A DNA stretch of 64,000 nt, from assembly GCA_963729445.1 (NCBI GenBank), contig CAVSNU010000005.1, forward strand, positions 186,001 to 250,000, in the 5' to 3' direction. The notes under the pieces were generated by a model that saw only the letters and a program-made list of their open reading frames with translations, ran no database searches and was not told the origin of the DNA. Source of the DNA: JACCZH01 sp963729445. GTDB taxonomy: Bacteria; Chloroflexota; Chloroflexia; Thermomicrobiales; CFX8. Positions within the stretch are counted from its first letter, which is position 1. Every line of letters begins with the position of its first letter. Shown here piece after piece: positions 26,500-33,616 of the stretch. A program made the position numbers and the translations under genes.

Positions 26500-28239
26500 C
26501 TAGGTATCGAGCCAGACCCGGGTGCAATCAACCCAACCAACCGGGTGGGCGTAGTAATCCTTAACTTCATTCCGGTGCGCGGTGATGTGACTCTTATGGT
26601 AGGCGATCACCGCCGGTCCATCTTCACTGACGATGCGCTGGAGCTCCGCATAGATCTCCATGCGCTGTTCGGTGTCTGTTTCCTCACGGCCCTCTTCCAG
26701 GAGCCGGTCGACGTCTGGATTTGAGTAGTGATACTCGTTCCATGAACCAGTGGAGTGCAGATAGGGATACAACGTTTCATCGATCGAGGGCCGGCCGCCC
26801 CAGTTCGAGATGTAGAACGGCGAAACACCCTCATGCTCGCCGAGGAGAATGTTCCACGGAATGATGTTGATCTGGATGCGGAAACCGGCTTCGGCAGCCT
26901 GTTCAGTGACCACGGTCGCCTGTTCAGGCAACCCCTCGCGCTCGTTCGACGTAATGAGCTCGAGATCGAGACCGTCCGGATAGCCTGCCTGAGTCAGGAG
27001 CTCCCGCGCCCTGGCGACGTCCCGCTCCTTCATCCCCGTATCGACCCAGAATGGGGAGGTTGGCGGCACGTGATGGTCGTTCCCGAGCGTCCCGTGCCCC
27101 TGGAGCACAGCCTGAAGCATGTCGTCGCGATCGATCGAGTACTTGAGCGCCTGGCGCACCTCCACCTTGTCGAACGGGGGGATGTCACAGCGCATGACGA
27201 TCGGTTGAAATCCCGGCCCGGGAATCTCGAGGACCGTTACATCAGCACTGTCTTGAAGGGTGCTAAACGACGTCGGCGAAATGGACTGGATGATATGGAT
27301 CTCGCCACCGGTGATCGCGGCAACCTGACTCGATGCTTCCGGGATCTGCACTTCGACAACCTCGTCAAGGTACGGCAGACCCTCTTCCCAGTAATCCTCA
27401 TTCTTGACCATGACGGTCCGGCCGCCGGGTTCGTAAGTCTGCATCTTGAACGGCCCGGTTCCCTGCGGGTCGCTGTTCAGCTGGTCAGCCGGCACATCAC
27501 TCGGCAGAATGCGGCCGAAGGTGGACCCGAACGCGGTCGGGAAGTCGGCGTACGGACTCGCCAACGTGAAGATGATGGACTGGTCGCTCGGCGTCTCAAT
27601 GGATTCCACCAGGGCAAAGAGGGATCGTCCCGGCGACCCGGTTGCTTCGTCCAGGAGTCGATTGAACGTATAGGCGACGTCTTCGGAGGTGAACGCTTTT
27701 CCATGATGGAACGTCACGTCCGACTCCAGCTCAAACGTGTAGACCAGCCCATCGTCCGAAATCTCCCAGCTTCTGGCCAGGGAAGGCTGGAGCATCAGCT
27801 CGGGATCAACGGTGACGAGGTTGTTGTAGAGCGACGTGGTGATCAAATATTCCGGCCTGGCGACGGTGCGCGCAGGATCGATGAGCGCTGGAGCGTCGGG
27901 GAACGAGATCACGAGGGAGCCCCCGGGCCTGCCTTCTCCCGGAGCCTCCTCATCGCCGGTGGCTGTACCTGGCGTCGAGTCCGCGGCTGGTGGCACCGTA
28001 TAGTCGGGAGCCGGCGTCGCCTCGTCGCCCGTCGCAGCGGTTGGCGTCGAGTCGCCTGCCGCGGCCGGCGGCGCTGTTTCCTCAGTGTCGCTCTCCACAT
28101 TCTCGGCTCCACACGAAGCCAGGAGTGACCCAAGTGCTGGGACTGAAGCTCCCAGGATCACAGAGCGCTTGATCAATTCGCGCCGAGTCGTCGAGGTTGT
28201 GAGCGCGCGTATTTCGTCGAATCTCTCGCTGTGACGCAT
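26500..28239 (-). CDS. Dpp-family substrate-binding lipoprotein (ureohydrolase operon)
   Basis: The 579-residue protein has TTRRELIKR with a hydrophobic stretch and lipobox LASCGA, then an Ala/Thr/Pro-rich linker with repeated GDEATPAP-like blocks of about 70 residues, then a family-5 binding domain (SDVTFHHGKAFTSEDV, GTGPFKM, VRQALKYSIDRDDM). GAGGAGG lies seven bases before the ATG. It is encoded between two ureohydrolase genes and the DppBC genes of the same operon, so its ligand is probably a guanidino compound or a peptide carrying one; this is inference from context. Confidence 0.9.
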   Translation of the reverse strand: MRHSERFDEIRALTTSTTRRELIKRSVILGASVPALGSLLASCGAENVESDTEETAPPAAAGDSTPTAATGDEATPAPDYTVPPAADSTPGTATGDEEAPGEGRPGGSLVISFPDAPALIDPARTVARPEYLITTSLYNNLVTVDPELMLQPSLARSWEISDDGLVYTFELESDVTFHHGKAFTSEDVAYTFNRLLDEATGSPGRSLFALVESIETPSDQSIIFTLASPYADFPTAFGSTFGRILPSDVPADQLNSDPQGTGPFKMQTYEPGGRTVMVKNEDYWEEGLPYLDEVVEVQIPEASSQVAAITGGEIHIIQSISPTSFSTLQDSADVTVLEIPGPGFQPIVMRCDIPPFDKVEVRQALKYSIDRDDMLQAVLQGHGTLGNDHHVPPTSPFWVDTGMKERDVARARELLTQAGYPDGLDLELITSNEREGLPEQATVVTEQAAEAGFRIQINIIPWNILLGEHEGVSPFYISNWGGRPSIDETLYPYLHSTGSWNEYHYSNPDVDRLLEEGREETDTEQRMEIYAELQRIVSEDGPAVIAYHKSHITAHRNEVKDYYAHPVGWVDCTRVWLDT

Positions 28240-28302
28240 CGTTCTGCCTCCTCGCCTTCTGACACGACTGAAGCGGCTTACGACACTCCGATTTGAGGAA
28301 TG

Positions 28303-29331
28303 TCAACGAAAGCGTGCGTGGTCATGGATACGGCTTTGGCGCTCGAATTGGCCTGCGTCGAAGGCGCCTGCTTCGACGCCGATCCGGCCATTGTGCGCGA
28401 GCGCCCCGAGCATGTTCAGGATGAGACGGGCAGCCAGAAAACTGGTGGTGTTTGCGACGTCGAGATTGGGGACGACTTCGACGAAGTCGAAACCCACGAC
28501 ATTGCCCTTTGCGGCGATCCCTCGCAGCAGCTTCGTCGCCTCGTAATACGTCACACCGCCGAACGAGGTTGATCTCACGCCCGGCGCGATCGACGGATCG
28601 AGTCCATCCGCGTCGAGGGTGATGTAGTACTGGTCTACGTCCGGGATCTCGCCCAGCACCGCGTTGACGCCCATCTCATGCAGCTCATCGGCGCCGACAA
28701 TCAGCGCGCCGTAGGCCGCCGCGTCGTCGAATTCCTGTTGACGCGCGCTTCCGGTACCCCGGATGCCGATCTGCGACATGCCGCTTACCCACGGCATCTC
28801 CGACGCGCGTCTCATCGGGCTGCTTAACCCCTGACGCACACCATTGCGTTCGTCTCGCCAGTCAATGTGGGCGTCGATCTGCACAAGGTGGAGCGGGCCG
28901 CGGTTCTCGTAGGCCGGCAGTACCGGATTGGGTACGGCGTGGTCACCACCCAGGATGATTGGCGTAGCTCCACGGTCGAGAATCGCGTTCATGACGCTCG
29001 TGACGTTAAGAAAGTTGTCCTCATACGCGCCGGGCATCATGGCAACGTCGCCGCAGTCCACGATACGCACATCGCGACCGGCAAAAATAGGGCCCTTGAA
29101 GTCGTAGTCGTAGTGCGACAAGCGTGAGGCGAGCCGTAAGGATTGCTCGCGGATCGCCTCGGGCGCAGAGCTCGACACCTGACGCGACGCCGGCATATCG
29201 TAGGGCTCCGTGTAGGGGACACCGATCAGGGCAATGTCCGCGTCCAGTGCATCCAGATCGTTGCAGCGCGGCACGTCAAGAAATGTGGGATATCCGAGGG
29301 GAATTGGAACGGTAAGCTCTGACACTGTCAT
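28303..29331 (-). CDS. ureohydrolase (agmatinase/arginase family), copy 2
   Basis: The 342-residue protein has LGGDHAVPNP, QIDAHIDWRDE and LDADGLDPSIAPG, i.e. all metal-ligand positions of the arginase fold. WRDE after the second motif, and the C-terminal extension after the core, set it apart from copies 1 and 3. AGAAGGG stands just before ATG 29331. It lies between copy 3 and the binding-protein gene in the same operon. Adjacent unlike ureohydrolases can work as hetero-oligomers (the metformin hydrolase pair is such a case), or handle different guanidines; neither can be settled from sequence alone. Confidence 0.9.
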   Translation of the reverse strand: MTVSELTVPIPLGYPTFLDVPRCNDLDALDADIALIGVPYTEPYDMPASRQVSSSAPEAIREQSLRLASRLSHYDYDFKGPIFAGRDVRIVDCGDVAMMPGAYEDNFLNVTSVMNAILDRGATPIILGGDHAVPNPVLPAYENRGPLHLVQIDAHIDWRDERNGVRQGLSSPMRRASEMPWVSGMSQIGIRGTGSARQQEFDDAAAYGALIVGADELHEMGVNAVLGEIPDVDQYYITLDADGLDPSIAPGVRSTSFGGVTYYEATKLLRGIAAKGNVVGFDFVEVVPNLDVANTTSFLAARLILNMLGALAHNGRIGVEAGAFDAGQFERQSRIHDHARFR

Positions 29332-29427
29332 AGCCCTTCTGCGATTGCCGCGAATATTGATCAGGCGATAACTGGTGCTCTCCGACGCGCGAGAATTCGG
29401 CCGCGTAGAGGCGGCGCAAGGGCCGCA

Positions 29428-30423
29428 TCACACGTGGCTGGCAGTGAGCCGGCCCTTGCGCTGCAGATAGTCCGGGTGCTCGACGAGCCGGGCCATCAGC
29501 TCAATGGCCAGTTGCGCCCCCAGAAAGGCGGTTGCCCCGGAAGCCACGTCAAGCATCGGGTTGATCTCTACGATGTCAAAGCCGACGATCTCGCTGTGCT
29601 TGGCCAGCGCGAAGACCGCCTCGCGCAGCTCGTCGTAGGTGAACCCACTCAGTTCGCCTGAGGCACAGCCCGGAACCAGCGGCAGATCGAACGCGTCGAT
29701 GTCGATGGTGATGTACAGCTGTCCACCGGCCGGGAGCGCCTCCAGGATGGAACTGGTCCCCTGCTGGCGAATATCCTTCATCGTAAGCACCGTCGTGCCG
29801 CTCTTGCGCGTGTCCTCGAGATCTTCCTGACGGGTGCGAACGCTGCGGATGCCTGCCTGCACCAGCTTGGTGACGTTGGGCAGCTCCGAGATCAAGCGGA
29901 GCGGCGTGCCGTTGCTGAGCTCGACCGCATCGGTGGTACGCGCATAATCAAGATGGGCATCAAATTGGACGACCGAGATCGGCTGCTCGTAGGCGCGTAC
30001 CACGGGGTAGCTGACGCCGTGGTCGCCACCGAACACGACCGGCACCGCACCGCGCTCCAGGAGCAGCCGAATCGCGGCCGTGATGTCGTCATAGGTCTTG
30101 GCGCGGTTGGTGTGGGTAATGTCCACGTCGCCACAGTCAACGATGCGGTTGTTCTTGATTTCGTACTCGAGGAACCGGCGTTCCTCGTTGATGTCGTAGT
30201 ACCCACCGCCTGCGCGTGGCGGACCGTAGCCGGCAAAACGGATGGACTGCTCCCGGACGCTGCGTGGACCAAAGCGCGCGCCGGGCTTCCACGGCCCGCC
30301 GTCGTCGGTAGGGATGCCGATGAAGGCGAGGTCGGCATCGACTGTTGCGAGATCGGTCTGGATAGGTGCGCGCATGAAGGTTGGGATGCCAGTGAATGGT
30401 AGATTAAGTCGGTTGCCAGACAT
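29428..30423 (-). CDS. ureohydrolase (agmatinase/arginase family), copy 3
   Basis: The 331-residue protein carries FGGDHGVSYP, QFDAHLDYA and TIDIDAFDLPLVPG, the Mn- or Ni-binding motifs of the family, and an N-terminal GIPTDDGGPWKPGARFGPRS segment close to agmatinase/guanidinobutyrase proteins. It is the first enzyme gene after the regulator (32 bases apart) in the minus-strand operon and is followed by copy 2. GGAGAGAAG lies before ATG 30423. Cytoplasmic; product would be urea plus an amine. Substrate not assigned. Confidence 0.9.
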   Translation of the reverse strand: MSGNRLNLPFTGIPTFMRAPIQTDLATVDADLAFIGIPTDDGGPWKPGARFGPRSVREQSIRFAGYGPPRAGGGYYDINEERRFLEYEIKNNRIVDCGDVDITHTNRAKTYDDITAAIRLLLERGAVPVVFGGDHGVSYPVVRAYEQPISVVQFDAHLDYARTTDAVELSNGTPLRLISELPNVTKLVQAGIRSVRTRQEDLEDTRKSGTTVLTMKDIRQQGTSSILEALPAGGQLYITIDIDAFDLPLVPGCASGELSGFTYDELREAVFALAKHSEIVGFDIVEINPMLDVASGATAFLGAQLAIELMARLVEHPDYLQRKGRLTASHV

Positions 30424-30455
30424 CGCTTCTCTCCGGTTCCGTTGCGTGGATCTCC

Positions 30456-31160
30456 CTATTCGACTCCTTCGCCGCTACCTGCATGGCGGGCAGTGCCGGC
30501 CGTCGCAGGTGTCGATGTGTCTGACCGGATCTCTTCGAGGTACTTGTACGCCGTGGCACGCGAAATGTGTAGGCGTGACGCAACATAGGGTACGGATCGC
30601 TGAAGCTCGAAGATGCCCCGTGTGTCCAGGATGCGGAAGATCCGCAGCCGGTCTTCCTTGGTCATGCGGCTGACGGACGTCCCTCTCGCAATTTTTTCCT
30701 CCTGGATCGTATTGGTGACGATTTGCCAGATATTATCCGTGAACGTGATGGGCGCTGACGGGTTTGAAGCGGGAGCGATCAGAGGCTTAATGGCGCTCGC
30801 AAGATCACGGAGATTGGTGATATCAAAATTGATGCCAAAGGTGCCTATCGCTCTGTTGTCTGAATCGTGCAATAGGATTGTCGCTGACTTCAGAACGCGC
30901 CCGGATTGTGTGTGCATGGTGTGATACAGAGGGTCGTGCGCTCGATCACCCTGTGCGATGAGTGAGAGCCCGATTTCGGTCATGGACCCCCCAATCGTCC
31001 GACCGGTTACGTTTCCTTCGATCGCCACGATCGAATGCTCGGGATAGCGGAAGTCATGGATGACGACCTCACAGCTGGAACCGAAGGTCTCCACTATTGC
31101 CTTCGCTATCGGCCGCAATAAGCGTAGGTAATCATCAATGGCAGCACCGTTGGGATCCAG
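30456..31160 (-). CDS. YheO/DauR-family transcriptional regulator, probable CTG start
   Basis: The product (234 residues from 31160) has a YheO-type PAS-like domain (EVVIHDFRYPEHSIVAIEGN, then ATILLHDSDNRAIGTFGINFD) and a C-terminal HTH of the YheO/DauR type (VPYVASRLHISRATAYKYL). DauR controls D-arginine catabolism in Pseudomonas, which fits the ureohydrolase operon that follows. Start choice: a GTG at 31250 is in frame, but a TTGACA-N17-TATCGT promoter ends at 31251, so transcripts should start after that GTG. A perfect AGGAGG (31172-31167) stands six bases before a CTG at 31160, and starting there gives the N-terminus normal for the family (DPNGAAIDDYLRLLRPI). No ATG lies in frame nearby. 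Confidence 0.8.
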   Translation of the reverse strand: MDPNGAAIDDYLRLLRPIAKAIVETFGSSCEVVIHDFRYPEHSIVAIEGNVTGRTIGGSMTEIGLSLIAQGDRAHDPLYHTMHTQSGRVLKSATILLHDSDNRAIGTFGINFDITNLRDLASAIKPLIAPASNPSAPITFTDNIWQIVTNTIQEEKIARGTSVSRMTKEDRLRIFRILDTRGIFELQRSVPYVASRLHISRATAYKYLEEIRSDTSTPATAGTARHAGSGEGVE

Positions 31161-31250
31161 GGATGGCCTCCTGTCGCTACGCGAGGAGTGACAGCGTCCC
31201 GTCAGTACGATGAGCGGCCTGCCTGTGCGTTCGAGTACGTCGGTACGCAC

Positions 31251-31279
31251 ACGATAGCGGTGCCTCGACAGATTGTCAA
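31251..31279 (-). promoter_or_regulatory. sigma-70-type promoter of the regulator/ureohydrolase operon
   Basis: On the minus strand TTGACA (31279-31274), a 17-base spacer and TATCGT (31256-31251). The expected transcription start is at about 31244, giving a leader of about 80 bases to the CTG at 31160. Confidence 0.6.
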
Positions 31280-31290
31280 TATGCTTGACA
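31274..31290. promoter_or_regulatory. palindromic operator candidate between divergent promoters
   Basis: TGTCAA-TATGC-TTGACA, a perfect 6-bp inverted repeat with a 5-base centre that overlaps the -35 boxes of both divergent promoters. A regulator bound here could control both directions; the YheO/DauR-like protein encoded alongside is the natural candidate. Confidence 0.5.
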
Positions 31291-31312
31291 GTCGGTCTCG
31301 GATCGCTACACG
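31285..31312 (+). promoter_or_regulatory. candidate divergent promoter toward the dehydrogenase gene
   Basis: TTGACA (31285-31290), 16-base spacer, TACACG (31307-31312). The -10 is weaker than on the other strand. The leader to the ATG at 31531 would be about 210 bases, in which I see no gene or clear structure. Confidence 0.35.
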
Positions 31313-31530
31313 ACGCCTTGACGGATCGTCTCCAGAGCGAGTACGGTCAGTGTATCTGGCGCATGATCTCTATAATGCACGGCTCCCCGTAGACGCCAAC
31401 CGACTTGCCAAGCGCCGCACCTGGAGGGTGCACGGCATGACGGTTGATCTGTACGACAGCGCAAGGGCCTGCAGCGACGATTTCCAATCGTGAGGTTCAG
31501 GTGCGTCTATTAATAGGAAGGTCTCAGTCC

Positions 31531-32400
31531 ATGACCGCACCGACGCTGGGATTTGTGGGCCTCGGCCGAATGGGTAGCCCGATGGCCGGACGCCTCGTAT
31601 CTGCCGGGTACCAACTGGTTGGCTTCGACCCGGCCGGGACCCGTGAGCGCCTGCCGGTCGGCGCCATGGTTGCCGATTCCGTGCGCGAACTTGCCGCGGA
31701 AGCCGGCACGATCTTCCTGAGCGTCCCTGACGGCGCCGCCTCGCGCGAGGTCTGCAGTCAGATCGCGGAGGCCAACGATCCGCGCACCCGGACGGTCGTT
31801 GACCTGTCCACCATCGGTATCACGGCCGCGCGCGAGTGCGCCAGGCTGCTGGAGGCCGCCGGCGTGGCGTACGTCGATGCGCCGGTCAGCGGCGGCGTGG
31901 CCGGCGCCACCAGCGGCTCACTGGCCATGATGATCGGCGCCTCGGACAGGCTCTTCCAGGAGCTCGAACCGGTCCTTACCGTCCTCGCCCGGAACCGTAC
32001 CCGGGTCGGCGACGCCGCGGGCCAGGGCCAGGCCATGAAACTCGTCAACAACTACGCCTCGGCCGCCGCGCTCGCGGCGACCTGCGAGGCGACGGTGTTT
32101 GGCTCGCGCCTGGGGCTCGACCTGCCAACGATGGTCGCGGTATTGAACGTCTCGAGCGGGCGCAGCGCCGCGAGCGAGGACAAGTTCCCCCGCAGCGTCA
32201 TCCCACAGACCTACGATTTCGGCTTCGCCGGGTCCCTCATGACCAAGGACGTCGCGCTCTACCTCGAAGATGCCACTGCCGCGGACGTCCCGCACGACCT
32301 GGCCGCCGCCGTCGCAGCCGTCTGGAAGCGCTTCACCGCCGCCCACCCCGATGCCGACTTCACCTATCTCCACAAGTACCTCGAGGACGGCGGGCTGTAG
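31531..32400 (+). CDS. beta-hydroxyacid dehydrogenase (3-hydroxyisobutyrate dehydrogenase family)
   Basis: The 289-residue protein opens with the NAD(P)-binding GFVGLGRMGSPMAGRL, has the substrate motif DAPVSGGVAGATSGSLAMM, the catalytic-Lys helix GQAMKLVNNY and the C-terminal KDVALYLEDA segment. This is the full set for the 3-hydroxyisobutyrate/tartronate-semialdehyde/glyoxylate reductase family, which interconverts a beta-hydroxyacid and its semialdehyde in the cytoplasm. It may deal with the carbon skeleton left after nitrogen removal. ATG 31531 has GGAAGG ten bases upstream. It is transcribed away from the regulator operon and is alone on its strand up to the next, convergent gene. Confidence 0.9.
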   Translation: MTAPTLGFVGLGRMGSPMAGRLVSAGYQLVGFDPAGTRERLPVGAMVADSVRELAAEAGTIFLSVPDGAASREVCSQIAEANDPRTRTVVDLSTIGITAARECARLLEAAGVAYVDAPVSGGVAGATSGSLAMMIGASDRLFQELEPVLTVLARNRTRVGDAAGQGQAMKLVNNYASAAALAATCEATVFGSRLGLDLPTMVAVLNVSSGRSAASEDKFPRSVIPQTYDFGFAGSLMTKDVALYLEDATAADVPHDLAAAVAAVWKRFTAAHPDADFTYLHKYLEDGGL

Positions 32401-32531
32401 ATCCCTCCCGTCCAGCCCGGCTTAGCCGGCTCTTGCGAAATAGTTCGCCCGTCGCCTCTTGACCCAGGACCGTGGCTCGCTGGCCGGCCTGGCGCCTATC
32501 CGGCCGGAACGCGACCTGCGAGCTCCTCGCC

Positions 32532-33452
32532 TCAGGAGGCGAGGATGCAATCCACATACGCCGACGGGATAGTAGCTTCGGCTTCGTTCCATTCGCCGGG
32601 CCACCAGTACTCGGCCATGAGGCGTCCCATGAGGCCATTTACTACTCCGGGCTCACTCTCCGGCGCGATCGAGCGGTCACTACTCCCGTGCGCCATCGCG
32701 CAGTAGGCAATTCGCACGTCTGAGTTCAGCACGATAAACCCTGCATCGACGCGGGTACCCGGGAAGAAACCCGTCTTGCAGCCCAGATCGATCAACGTAT
32801 TCGAGTTCAGGATCTTGGCGCTCATCTGACGGTAGTTGAGGTAGCGAGGCACCTGGTCCAGGTACTGTTGCTTGCGCATGATGTCCATCATCGCCTCAGA
32901 GGCGTCCGCATCGACCATCTCACCGTGCAGGAGTAATTCATTGAACCGCATCAGTTCCACGGCAGGAGCTTCTGCGAACCTGCGCACATCGCTGCCGATT
33001 GCTTCGAAATCAACGCGGTTGTGCAAGAGGACCTGACCAAGCCCATACGGCCGCATCGTCTCGTTGACGACATCGACCCCGCCCACGCGGTCAATGAGCA
33101 TGTTCGTCGCTGTGTTGTCACTCACGATGGTCATCAGCGTCGCCAGATCGAGAATCGTTGGCTGTAGCTGAGCGCCGAGCTCCTTCATGACCCCTGATCC
33201 CCCGACGAGGTCGGATTCCTTGACCTCAATACGCTCCTGAAGGTCCAGGCTCCCGTTCCGCAGGTGGGTGTACACCGTGGCGAGAATCGAGAGCTTGATC
33301 GTACTCGCCGTCGGGAAGATGGTATCGGCATCGATGAGAATCTCTTCGCCGGTGTCGAGATTCTTCGCCGCAAACGCCATTTCCCCTGAAAAATCTGACC
33401 GCACGCGTTCAATCGCTCGATCCAGATCTTCGCGAGTCGAAATCTTACGCAT
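32532..33452 (-). CDS. beta-lactamase-fold serine hydrolase without signal peptide, copy 2
   Basis: The ~306-residue protein has Ser50-Thr-Ile-Lys53, Ser111-Asp-Asn113 and CKTGFFPG, the three motifs of class A beta-lactamase-like hydrolases. The N-terminus MRKISTREDLDRAIERV is charged, with no export signal, so it should stay in the cytoplasm. GGGAGG four bases before ATG 33452 favours this start over GTG/ATG codons at 33488 and 33464. It is related to the protein at 19309-20097 but distinct. It is divergent from the binding-protein gene at 33617 and may hydrolyse the compound brought in by that transporter; this is inference. Confidence 0.85.
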   Translation of the reverse strand: MRKISTREDLDRAIERVRSDFSGEMAFAAKNLDTGEEILIDADTIFPTASTIKLSILATVYTHLRNGSLDLQERIEVKESDLVGGSGVMKELGAQLQPTILDLATLMTIVSDNTATNMLIDRVGGVDVVNETMRPYGLGQVLLHNRVDFEAIGSDVRRFAEAPAVELMRFNELLLHGEMVDADASEAMMDIMRKQQYLDQVPRYLNYRQMSAKILNSNTLIDLGCKTGFFPGTRVDAGFIVLNSDVRIAYCAMAHGSSDRSIAPESEPGVVNGLMGRLMAEYWWPGEWNEAEATIPSAYVDCILAS

Positions 33453-33616
33453 CGTACCTCCCATAAGCCCCTTCAAAAACGTCACCATATGCTGGTGCCT
33501 CTTGCGTGCTTTGTCAATGTATCGTATATATCCGTCTTGGCTGTGAGTACGCGAAAAGATATTACTCGTTTGATCAGCCGTCGGTGGAACGTTGGGTATA
33601 GAAAAGGCAAATCACG

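Noticed and set aside
26755..28128. Plus-strand open frame of 457 codons opposite the binding-protein gene
   Set aside because: Composition is Arg/His/Gly rich with no fold motif; the minus strand carries a full binding protein with lipobox and family-5 motifs. It is an antisense shadow of high-GC codons.
31248..31250. GTG as start of the YheO-like regulator
   Set aside because: It lies between the -10 box and the expected transcription start, and it would add 30 residues unlike the family.
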